Source of the DNA: Epiperipatus broadwayi
Taxonomy: Eukaryota; Onychophora; Udeonychophora; Euonychophora; Peripatidae
Length of the DNA: 64,000 bases
NCBI GenBank assembly: GCA_028023455.1
Contig: JAQFVV010006199.1
Coordinates: 7,202,972 to 7,266,971 of the forward strand
Direction: 5' to 3'
Under the pieces are notes generated by a model. The model worked only from the letters and a program-made list of their open reading frames with translations. It was not told the origin of the DNA and ran no database searches. Numbering within the stretch: position 1 is the stretch's first letter; each line of letters begins with the position of its first letter. The translations under genes and the position numbers were made by a program. Of the stretch, positions 23,061 to 33,719 are shown piece after piece.

Positions 23061-25551
23061 TTAGTAATGTGATGGAGAATAGAACTAAAAGTAGAAACAA
23101 TAGTGAAAAATGTGGATGGAGAGTGAATGATAAGAATAAAGTTGGAAGAGTATAAAATACAAGTTGAAGAAACCATGGAAGAGTTGATTGTGGGTGAGTA
23201 TAAGGACTGGTGTGATGAAATAGGAAAAGTGGCAAATAGGGTTTTATGTGAGAATATTCAGAAGAATAAAAGTAATAAAAAATGAGAGTTGGTAAAAGTG
23301 TAAAAGAGAGAAAAAAAGCATGCAGTGAATATAAGTATGCTATTAAGAATAAAAAAAAGTGAAAAAGATATTAATGCTAAATGGGAAAAGTACTTAGAAA
23401 AGAAGAAGTTGTCTAAAATAGATAATTATAGAAAGAGATGGAAGTAAAAAATTTTGGAATTACATTAGAAGGAGAAATGTAGGGGAGAGATAGTATTACT
23501 AGAAGATGAGGAAATAGGGTGTAGCTCTAGAGAATAATAAGAGAGAATCTTAAATAGGTATGTAATGGATATAGAAAAAATATTAGATGTGAAGAACAGA
23601 GTGATAGAAAACATGAAAACATTTAGTAATGGAAATATTAGGTTTACAAAGAATGAACTGAATGAGGCAGGGAAGAAATTGAAAAGTGGAAAGGCAAGAG
23701 GTTTAGATGGATGGACAGCAGAGATTGTAATGAATTTAGGGAATAGGGCAAAAGTAAAACTATTATCATGTTTTAATAAGATAGTACAGAAGAGAGTTTT
23801 TCCAGGTAGTTGGAATAATACAAGAGTAAGATTATTATTTAAAGGAAAAGTTTGTAGTTACACAACTTATGGATATGAGTAGGAATTCAGGTAGACTGTT
23901 ATATATAAGTTGTATAGATACAGAGAAGGCATTTGATAGAGCAAATAGAAATAGATTATGTGTAAGTTTAGCAAATATGGGAATGAATGATGCTGTAATG
24001 GATATTATTAAAAATTATATGAAAATAATTACTATACATATCAATTAGGGGATATAAAATCAGTTAAAGTTAAAAATGGGGTAGGACTAAGGCAAGGATG
24101 CCATATGTCACCTATTTTGTTTTTGTTGTATTTGAGTGAAATGGAGAGAGCAATAGAAAGACTAGGAAAAGGGATAGAGATACTGTTAACAGGTGGGAAG
24201 AGAGTATATACTTTGTCAGGTCTTTTTTTTTGGCTGATGTCTTTCTTTAAGCAGAAAGAAGAGAAGATATGGAAGTTATGCTGAGGACATGCACAAGGGT
24301 GGGTAAAGAGTGGGGATTAAATTTAGTGAAGAAAATTCAAATATAATGATGGTTAATACTGGGGAAAAGAAGATGTAGAATTTTTATTGGGGGATATAAA
24401 GTTAAGTGTGGTGATTAGATATAGTTATATGGAAATCATCTTAAGTAATCAGAAAAATTGCTTGGATGAATGGGAGAAAAAAATTGATAAATGAAGCAAA
24501 GAAAAGAAAGGCATTGATAAAGAAATTAACAGCATTTCATATAATAAATATGATGTAGCTAGAATTGTGTGGGAGTTGCAGTAGCAGAGTTAACATATGG
24601 CAATGATGCATTATGTGTTAGTAAAGGGGTATTAGACCTAGAAAAAGTACAAAGGGAAGTAGGAAGATATGGATTAGGTGCAGATGTGTGGACAGCAAAG
24701 GAAGTAATTTAAAAAGAAATTTGATGGTCAAGTTTTTATATGAGAGATGCAAAAAGCAAAATGAAAATATTCAGTTGATTGCGGTTTATGGATAATAAAA
24801 GAGTAGCCAAAATAGTATTTAATTGAATTATGAGTAAAGGACAGGCAATAAGATGGATGAAAAAGATAATGCAATATGCAAAAGATTTGGATAAAGAATT
24901 TATATCAATATACTTGTACAAAAGGTGGAATGATTGTGTTAGGGGAATTGTTGAGTGTTATAGTAGTAAGGAATGGGATAAAAGAATAGATGCATTAATA
25001 AAGAATAGGGAGTTGAAGAGATGGAGAACCAGTATGGAGAATAAGTAAAATGAATACTGGGTATGAGTTATTTTATGATAATAGAAAGGAAAGTAGTTTA
25101 TTGTTTAAGGCTTGAATGGGATCTTTAGAACCAAGGGAATATACATGTAAATGGAAAAATATGGGTGATTTAGTCTGCAAATTGTGTAAGGAATGTATAG
25201 AAAATATCAGGCATCTGTTTATTCAAGGTAAATGCTTGAAAGCAGAAAGGGTACAAATAATGAAGTTATGGGAGAATAAATATGAACAAAGTGATTATAC
25301 AGAAAGTGGGTTAATGGTTTTTATGCCAGGTTTGGAAATTGGAAAAAGATAAGGGAGATTTAGATATGAAGGCCATGGAGTTGACAAAGATTATATTATG
25401 GAAATGGGATGCAGCAGATTATGGGAAAATGTAGAATGGGGAATGGAAAGGGAAGGTAAAGTGGCTAACAGTTTTTTCTTGGCATAATGGCTGAGAGATT
25501 CCTGGCTCAGTATAAGGATAATCACAGTGCATCACATCACATCACAAGTTA

Positions 25552-28156
25552 GAAGAGTATAAAATAAAAGTTGAAGAAACTGTGGAAGTGTTGGTTGGGG
25601 GTGAGTATAAGGACTGGGGTGGTGAAATAGAGAAAGCAGAAAATAGGATTTTAGGTTAGAATATTCAAAAAAATAAAAGTAATAGGATAGTGAGAGTTAG
25701 TAAAAGTGTAAAAGAGAGGGGAAAAGCATGCAGGGAATATACATGTGGTATTAAGAACAAAGAAAGTGAAAAGATGTTAAATGCTAAATGGGAAAAATAC
25801 TTAGAAAATAGAAGTTGGCTAAAGTAGATAATTATATAGGAAGAATAAAATTGAATAGTAAATTGTTGGAGGATATTAATAAAAATAAAAAAAATGGGGT
25901 AAAAAAATTTGGAATAGTATTACTAGATGATGAGGAAGTAGAGAATAGCTTTAGAGAAGAATTAGAGATTATATTAAATAAATATATAATGGGTATAGAA
26001 AAGATGTTAGATGTGAGAGCCAGAGTGATAGCAAGCATGAAAGCACATAGTAATGGAAATATTAATTTACAGAAAATAAACTGAATGAGACAGGAAAGAA
26101 ATTGAAAAGTGGAAAGGCAAGAGGTTTAGATGGATGGGCAGCAGAGATGGTAATGATTTAGGGCATGAGGCAAAAGTAAAATTGTTATCATGTTTCAATA
26201 AGATGACACAGAAGATTTTCTATATTGTTGGAGTAATACAAGAATAAGGCTACTATTTAAAGGAAAGGATGAGGATCATAGAAAGTTAAACAATTATAAA
26301 CAGATAGCAGTTACACCAGTTTTATAAAAGTTTTTTGATATATGGTGGTCGGAAGGGTTGTAAAATGGATGTAAGAGAATAATATAGTGGGAAAAATGCA
26401 AGGAGGTTTTTATTGGATAGGCATTGTAGTTACACAACTTATGGATATGAGTAGGTATACAGGTAGACAGCATATATGGCTTTTATAGATGATAGATATA
26501 GAAAATGTGTATGATAGAGTAAATAGGAATAGATTATGGGTAAGTTTAGTAAATTTGGGAATGGATGGAGCTTTAGTGGATAGTATCAAAAAATTATATA
26601 AAAATAATTACCATACATATCAATTAGGGAATATAGAATCAGTTAAAGTTAAAAATGGGTTGGAACTAAGGCAAGGATGCTCTATGTCACCTATTTTGTT
26701 TTTGTTGTATTTGAGAGACATGGAAAGAAAAATAAAAAGACTAGGAAGAGGGATAGAGATACTATTAATAGCTGGCAAGATGGATAGAGATACCATTAAT
26801 AGCTGGCAAGGGAGTATATACATTATCGGGTCTTTTATTTGTAGATGATATCTTTTTGTGTGCAGAAAGAAGAGAAGATAAGGAAATTATGCTGAGGACA
26901 TGCACAAGGGTGGGTAAAGATATGGGGATTAAGTTTAGTGAAGAAAAATCAAAAGCAATGATGATTAATACTGGGGAAAGAGAAGACAAAGAATTTTTCT
27001 TGGGGGATATAAAGTTAAATGTAGTGAGTAGATATAACTATTTGGGAATCATCTTAAGTAATCAGAGAAATTGTTCAGATGAATGGGAGAAAAAAATTGA
27101 TAATGGAAGCAAAGAAAAGAAAGGGATTGATAAAGAAATTAACAGTGTTTTCATATAATAAATATGACAGCTAAAATTGTATGGAAGGGAGTGGTAGTAG
27201 CAGGGTTAACATATGTGTTAATAAAGAGGTATTAGATTACTTGGAAAAAGTACAAAGAGAAGTAGGAAAACATGCATTAGATGCAGATGTGTTGATGGCA
27301 AAGGAGGAAATTCAAGGAGAAGTGGGATGGCCAAATTTTTTATGTGAGAGATGCAAAAAGAAAAATGAAAATGTTTGGTAGATTGCAGTTTATGGATAAT
27401 AAAAGAATAGCCAAAATAGTATTTAATTGGGTTATGAATAAAGGGCAGATAACATGATGGGTGAGAAAGGTAATGTGGTATGCAGAAGATTTAGATAAAA
27501 AATTTATGTCAATATATTTGTACAAAAGATAGGATGGTTGCATTATGAGAATTGTTGAGTGTTATAATGTTAAGGAATAGGATAAAAGAATAGATGCATT
27601 AATAAAGGAGAGAGTTTGAGAGATGGAGAACTAGCATGGATATTTAAAAATGGTTTAAATATATATAGAAGCAAGCAGAATATTGGGTGCAAGTTAATTT
27701 ATGATAATAGCAAGGAAAGTAATTTACTGTTTAAGGTTCAAATGGGATCTTTAGCAACAGGGGATTATATATGTAAATGGAAAAATGTTGGTGATTTAGT
27801 CTGCAAGTTGTGTAAAGAAGGCATAGCAAGCAGCTGTTAATTGAATGTAAATGCCTGAAAACAGAAAGGGTACAAATAATAAAGTTGTGGGAGAATAAAT
27901 ATAAGCAAAGTGACTATACAGAAAGTAGGTTATTGATTTTTATGTTGGGTTTGGGGAAAGATAAGGGGGATTTAGATATAAAGGCCATGTAGTTGACAAA
28001 AATTATGTTGTGGAAATGGGATAGAGCAGGATATGGAAAACATAGGGCAAGGAATGGAAAGGGATAAAGTGGCTAACAGATTTCTCTGAACAGAGTTGCT
28101 GATAGTTTCCTGACTCCATATAAGGAGAAGTCACAGCACATCCCATCACATCACAT
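25552..28156 (+). mobile_element. CR1-like non-LTR retrotransposon, copy 2, 5'-truncated, in tandem with copy 1
   Basis: Copy 2 begins with AGTTAGAAGAGTATAAAATA, matching copy 1 from about 23140 (the end of the endonuclease), and runs to an (ATCAC)-like tail at 28133-28155. It retains RT landmarks: A.KLKSGKARGLDG near 26095-26130, an ENVYDRVNR block near 26500, LRQGCSMSPILF near 26670, and an intact Val-Asp-Asp catalytic pair at 26841-26849. A 28-bp tandem duplication at 26757-26815 disrupts the frame just before the catalytic block. The C-terminal zinc-like motif (27799-27840) is cut by a stop. Copy 2 starts directly at the tail of copy 1, head to tail and without spacer. Confidence 0.8.
26757..26815 (+). 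repeat. 28-bp tandem duplication inside the RT
   Basis: ATAGAGATACTATTAATAGC...GGCAAG is repeated once with a single change. The duplicate is absent from copy 1, so it arose in copy 2. Confidence 0.75.
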
Positions 28157-29743
28157 GAATGTAAATTTATCAGTAAGGATCTTAATTATAAATGCCTTTA
28201 CAGCTACATCATTAAGATTAGATAACTAAAAATGTCTCTATATCATGGATAATAAAGATTCTGTAAAAACATCAATTGATAGAGCAGAAAACAGTAAACA
28301 AATGCTAAAATCGATTTATAACAAACAAAACAAATTTTATTAACAGTTTAATGTAGTATACGGTTCAAGTACAAACTGAAATTTCCACTTTATATGTTGG
28401 CATAATTTGCATTTGATATCTGGCAGCTTTTAAATATTAATACTTACAAAACCTTAGATTACATCTCTGAAGACCATTACTAAGTAACTGTTATTTATCT
28501 GATTCTGTTTAATATGTATTCTAAGTTAAAGATGTGCACACATATATATTTCACTTTTGTATTAAAAAACCAGAAATAATAAAGCATCTGAAATCAACCT
28601 ATAAATGTTCACAATGTGCAGATCATTATAAAATTAAACCTATACACTATGAATTTGATCCCATACCACTTTAAAATTCTTTCCACAATAAATAGCCACT
28701 AACCATCTGGAGTACAAAGTAAAATAAAATTCATGGAATAAAATGCTTCTGAACCCAAAGCAAAATCAAAGTCATTCTTAATGGGAATAATATATATTAT
28801 GGAGAGGCAAGCAAACAGATACAAAATTCAAGTGCAACAGATGAAATACCTACAGGATTGCTATATAAAATGCATACATATATGTACCAATCTTTCTTTC
28901 AGATGCATATGTGAAGCAAACAAAATAGGGAAAACTGCATATGAATTTTAAACACAGTGAAATCGACTTACTGAATAATTTATATGATACATGCAGATTA
29001 GATCCATAATACCTTGACTTACATTAATGATTTTTGAATATATTAAGAGAGATAATTTTTTTAATTAAATTTTAACTATTTTAAATAGCTCAGTCTTTCT
29101 TATATTTTTTTAAAACTTCTTCTTTAGAAAAAAGATTGACTCAATTTTAAACTAAATCTTTATTATTAAAATCACCTCCATAATGTAAAATTCTTTGGAA
29201 GGAGAAAAATAATTAAAAAACAAAACTGATTTTTCCTTTACGTCTCTAGTATTTAAAAATGAATTATACCCATTAAATTTTAAAAAAATAGTGTCTACAT
29301 CTTTAAAATAAAATATTTAAAAGTGTACCAAAATATATAAAAGTCAAACTATAAAACTAAATCAAGTGTTATAAAAAATAAATATTAAAAGTAAGTTAAC
29401 ATGAAAAATAAATATATAAAATTATAGAAATTATAATGTGTCCAATATCTCTAAATATTGCTGGGTTTGTAGCTAATATTTTAAAAGTTAATTAAATCAG
29501 TCATAGAATAAATAAATTGGTTACCTTATGGCTTAAAGGAGATTATTTCTCTATCAAGGTAGATCACAAGAGAACTCTTTGATAATTTGCTAGTAAAATC
29601 ATTCCATTTATGGTTCAAATCTTAGTTGAAATTGGAATTTATGTTTCCAGATAGAATTTGTCTTGAAAATTTATTTACCTTCAGTGCAGAGTTGTTATGA
29701 AATTTTTGCTGTTGAAAAGTGCCTCTGTTTTAACTGCAATTAA
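28157..29743. other. AT-rich spacer, nothing recognised
   Basis: No coding signal or repeat match was noticed. Base use returns to the background after the purine-rich LINE. Confidence 0.5.
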
Positions 29744-29754
29744 TATATATGAAG

Positions 29755-29874
29755 ATATCACATGATCACATCTCCTATACTAGCACATAATTGTTTATGC
29801 ACAAGCCTTCTGGCATCCATTGATTACTCTGTTTAGCACAGGTGACACTACTGTATGGAGAGTTTTGTTTTGTT
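29755..29874 (+). mobile_element. Short hammerhead-family insertion with 11-bp target duplication
   Basis: The 120-bp insert is flanked by TATATATGAAG at 29744-29754 and 29875-29885. Its left 40 bp (CACATGATCAC..CTAGCACATAATTG) is the family 1 unit in reverse orientation. The rest (TGCACAAGCCTTCTGGCAT to GAGAGTTTTGTTTTGTTTA) is in forward orientation and ends at the same 3' point as the other copies. The ribozyme itself is not included. Confidence 0.8.
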
Positions 29875-29885
29875 TATATATGAAG

Positions 29886-30890
29886 GTAGTTGATACAGCA
29901 CTGAATCAGTTTGAGCAAACAGAATTGTACAATCTTATGTTTATAAGCTCTGTTCTGGAATAAAATTATTTAGTGCCTTCTAATTACACGTGCTTATTAG
30001 TGCAGCAGTTGGTAGAGATTCTGGTACTCTATGTTTTGCAGGCAAAAGCAAAGACCAAAACTATTTTCTGAATGAGAACTTTATATCATTACAAACTTTG
30101 CAAAATATTTTTTTTCTTTAATTAAACAAGCCAGTAATTATTTTAATTACCCAAGTTTACAAAATTCTTTAGATCTGTAACCTATTGTAATACTAAAAAT
30201 ATATATATATTTTTAAATATGTTTGACATTTAAAATGTTTCCAAAACATGAAACAAAGCTTAAAAGAAATCAGTTTTTCAAAAATTTTAATTAATAAAAA
30301 GATAAATTATTTTATCAAACTTTTCTAAATTATTCTGATCCTTTAATTGGGTTTAATTAAACTTTTTTCTAGAATATAACTTTTATAACAAATTTATTCA
30401 GTTGAAATAAATTTGTTTCTGTATCTTTTAACTAAACTTAAAATTGACTTAATTTTGTTTTAAGCACATATCTTTATTAATGTGTGTGTGTGCACCCACA
30501 ATAGAAACCTAGATTTAATGAAAAAATCTAATCTGTGAAACCCAAATTTTAATTTCCATTTGACAACTACATTTTTAAAATCTAAATTATAAATTGAGAT
30601 GACTATATTAACTTTTTTTAGTTAAAAATAAAATTAAGCATAAATTTAGTCTAACCTGCTCAATGACTATTACATAACTAATACTTTTCAGAATGCTATG
30701 GTGACAACATAATAATTTTCTGTATGATACAATTCAGAAATTAAAAATGAAATTAAAACATAATTCAATTGTAGAAATATTAACAAAAAATATTTGTAAA
30801 TTCAAAATAAACAGATAAATAAAACACTTTACCCGAATTAACAGCTCAAAAAAGTAACTGTGATGCCATGGATAGCAAAATCACAATAGA
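29886..30890. other. AT-rich spacer, nothing recognised
   Basis: No gene or repeat recognised. A (TG)5 tract lies near 30482. Confidence 0.5.
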
Positions 30891-30919
30891 CAGAAAAATC
30901 AAAAAATTTCCCAAACCTC

Positions 30920-31056
30920 TCTACGAATTTTAAATCTCGCGGGTGAAAAAAAAAAATTGACTCTCTGATGGATTAATCACGCCAGTCACTTGGTTACCAT
31001 GACAACATTGTCATGCAAAAAACGTCGATGTCTACCGGAAGGGAAATCGGTAAGTC
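30920..31056 (+). promoter_or_regulatory. CpG-bearing patch with X-box-like motif and possible first coding exon
   Basis: This short stretch holds several CpGs (CTCGCGGG, CACGCC, ACGTCGATG, CCGGAA), which are rare elsewhere in the window. GTTACCATGACAAC at 30993-31006 resembles the RFX X-box, with one mismatch in the second half-site, and overlaps a CATGACAA..TTGTCATG palindrome. An ATG at 30999 opens 17 codons (MTTLSCKKRRCLPEGKS) that run into a consensus splice donor GTAAGT at 31050-31055. A promoter plus first exon of a host gene is possible, but no second exon was found, so this stays tentative. Confidence 0.3.
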
Positions 31057-31094
31057 AAAAACGTCATCGGTTGAATTATACACAAGTACCAAAT

Positions 31095-31215
31095 TTTCTT
31101 TTACTGTCAAATGTTTCATATAAGGAGAAGCATTTTTTGAATCAAATTCATATATTATTAAAAAAGTATGCTGTTATATGATAATAGTTCAAAGATAATG
31201 GTAATAACTTACACA
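31095..31215 (+). repeat. Dispersed repeat, partner of 21.7 kb
   Basis: It shares the word order GTTTCATATAAGGA, GCATTTTTTGAAT, AAATTCAT, TTATTAAAAAA, GTTCAAAGATAATGG with 21718-21862, with small deletions. Confidence 0.6.
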
Positions 31216-31470
31216 TATATATTTTTTCTCTATGAAAGCAATTTTTAAATTAAATCCACAAAATAATGCATATAAAGTTATGGCATGACAGTATTTAAAA
31301 AATATATTCATAATTGTCTATATAGTATTATACATCATGTCATGAATGAAGTTTACAATAAAATAAATTTGCTATTGAAATTTCATTTGAGTGCTATTTA
31401 AAAATATTTTATTAAAATTATCTTATAACAATAGATTACTCTTTGTTTCATATTGTATATATATATTTTT

Positions 31471-31567
31471 AAGTGTCATAGCATCGGCCGGGACGCGAAC
31501 CCGCAATCCGGGCAACTGCCTGCAAGTGCAAGGCAGTCGTGCTGACCTCTTGACCACCAATGAAAGA
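31471..31567 (-). repeat. tRNA-derived SINE, copy 1
   Basis: On the minus strand the A box (GGTCAAGAGGTCAGC, 31541-31555) and B box (GGGTTCGCGTCCC, 31490-31502) are well kept. An anticodon-like arm with TTGCA in the loop carries a small extra insertion. The 3' end is CCGATGCTATGACA, shared with the other copies. An imperfect duplication of about 18 bp (CATATTGTGTATATTTTT) flanks it at 31568-31585 and 31449-31470. The CpGs in the arms suggest this is the youngest copy. Confidence 0.8.
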
Positions 31568-31719
31568 CATATTGTGTATATTTTTATGAGCATATACTAC
31601 AACCACTGTCATTTTGATATCAACAAATCTATTGATAAACATTGTATAATTGGTTCTTTATCAACAAGATTATTTAGTTTTTTGTTCTCTGAATTTTATT
31701 GATTTAACAATAATTAAGT

Positions 31720-33570
31720 TAAGAAAACCAAAATCAGAAACGGGCAACTTTAAATAAGAAAATTACAACTAGCTGTTATAAAACAATAATTTGGATAGTG
31801 GGATGCCTAGAAATAACAAAAAATTTTTGGTCATGTCTTCCCTTTTTTTAAATAAATTTGGCTGGTTTAAATATTTAAAATAAAATAAAAAAAAGAGAAA
31901 GACATAAAAACATTATTAAATCATCTAAAAGCAACGTTTTTCGTTGACTCTTTTGTATTTTGGCTCACAATAAAAAATCTAATTGCTTCCTCTTTTGTTA
32001 ATCTCACACATCTTTAATGCTGTTTAAAATATTAAGAGATTTTGTAACTTTGCTTGGCTGTGTAAGCAATAAATAAAATTAAAAAAAAGTTATTATTAAT
32101 TTATAAAAGTAAAATTGTTCAAAATATTGCCAAAAATTATCTTAGTTATGTTGTTTTATTAATTATAAATTCAAATTTGAATACAAAATAGCTAACAGTA
32201 TACTTTTAAAAACATTTCAAGATAAAAAGCAAGATAAGGTTTTTTTTTTTTTTTACTAAAAGCAAGTGGGGAAAAAATTATTAACTTCGCTTTTTAATTT
32301 GGGATCTGAATTTATTTATTTACTTTTTACATAAAACTTTAACCTTTGTGCTTATTTAATTCATATCTTCATTTATGTTTGAAATAAATACAATACAGTA
32401 ATGAACATATGCTTTAAAATATATTATAATGTCAATATATAAAGTGGATAATTGACATTATTTCTATGGAATTATATTTCCTGTTCAACACATGATTTTC
32501 CCAGATCACATCAACATTATCAATAAATATCTCTTGAATATATGTATACTGAAGCAATACTATTAATCTGGAAGTTTTGCTACTTTGAGATTTCCAGAAT
32601 CAACTCTATGTGGCAAAAAAACAACAACTGTTGTTCAATTATGATTGAAAAATATTAAGTGCAGCAAGTCAATATCATCTTTTAGTGATTATATGAAAAA
32701 TCATTTCTCCAGAATGCTCTTCCATCTGTTTAATTGTTTAGTGAGCTCAAATTAGCAAAGTCACATTGCTTTATTTGGATTGATAACAATTCACTTGGTC
32801 ATTAAAGCTCTATTAATATGAACAGAATGATAGCAATTGTATGATATGTTTAATATTATATGGAATGAAAAAAGACTTGAGTAACAAAACTATCAGATAA
32901 AACATTTTTATTGCTCTTTATATTATAAATTTTTTTGCATTATACAATCACACTTATCTTCATTGAAATAAACAATCACAAACACTAAATTCTTAATAAA
33001 ATAACAAGTGAAATTAGATCTCATTAATTGTGTAATAAAGAGCTTTTTCACTTTGATTTTATTTTACTATCTTTGATCATGTAGGTTAGTATAGAGCTCA
33101 CTCATTGTAACTCTCTGATGCCATCAGTTATCTTCTTGCATTACCTATGATGATGGATTTGTGTGTTTCTGCCAACACATTTTCATCCTATAATTACATA
33201 CACAGTTATTCTAACTACAATCTTTTTTCTTGTTCTAAGTTTTTATTTTTTCATTTTCTTTCTTTGTTTTTTTTCTGTTGGGTAAATATTACTATATAAT
33301 TGAATGACTGCTTAATGAATGAAAGAAAACATACTGCTATTTAAGGTAAAGGCAAGGGAATTGGATAGAAAAGAAAAACTGAAAATGTGATCATTTCACT
33401 GAAGAAGTGATTTATGTAGAAATGGAATGGAAAACTGAATTGTAGAATGTTGAAAGGAAAACAGGAGAAGCTTAAATGTAAGAGCAGTTAAAAAGTTTTT
33501 TTTTATTGATTATTATGACAAGAATGAGGGATGTGATAAAAATGATAAAACAATTTTTATTAAAATAGGA
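31720..33570. other. AT-rich spacer, nothing recognised
   Basis: AT-rich with a T run near 32240. No gene or repeat recognised. Confidence 0.5.
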
Positions 33571-33596
33571 TAGAATAAAAATAATATATCAATATT

Positions 33597-33701
33597 TTTT
33601 TTCTCATGTGTCATAGCATCAGTCAGGAAGCGAACCCGCTAACCTGGGACAATTGCTTGTAAAGCAGCTGTTGCTGACCTCTCGACCAACAATGCTTGAT
33701 G
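33597..33701 (-). repeat. tRNA-derived SINE, copy 2, with perfect 17-bp target duplication
   Basis: The minus strand reads TTGTTGGTCGAGAGGTCAGC, then a tRNA-like anticodon arm, then GGGTTCGCTTCC and GATGCTATGACA followed by a short A run. AATAATATATCAATATT occurs on both sides (33580-33596 and 33702-33718). This is the mark of LINE-mediated insertion. Confidence 0.85.
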
Positions 33702-33719
33702 AATAATATATCAATATTG

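Larger units (their letters stand above)
21870..25551 (+). mobile_element. CR1-like non-LTR retrotransposon, copy 1 (SGNH esterase, APE endonuclease, RT)
   Basis: A 3.7-kb degenerate LINE. In order: SGNH esterase C-terminal part (21882-22151), a linker of about 75 codons, APE-type endonuclease (22384-23060), RT (about 23565-24400), a thumb/C-terminal region with a CCxxC..H..C motif (25175-25235), a short 3' UTR and a tail of CATCA/ATCAC repeats (25528-25550). There are many stops and shifts. Compared with copy 2 it lacks roughly 170 bp of the RT fingers/palm near 23848, and the active-site block near 24233-24241 reads Ala-Asp-Val, so the second catalytic Asp is gone. The 5' end is truncated inside the esterase. 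Placement near CR1/L2-type elements rests on the esterase plus EN-RT order; the exact clade is undecided. Confidence 0.8.

Noticed and set aside
23035-23235. Minus-strand frames over the LINE (also 22895-23176 and 26620-26823)
   Set aside because: They are antisense shadows of the purine-rich LINE coding strand.
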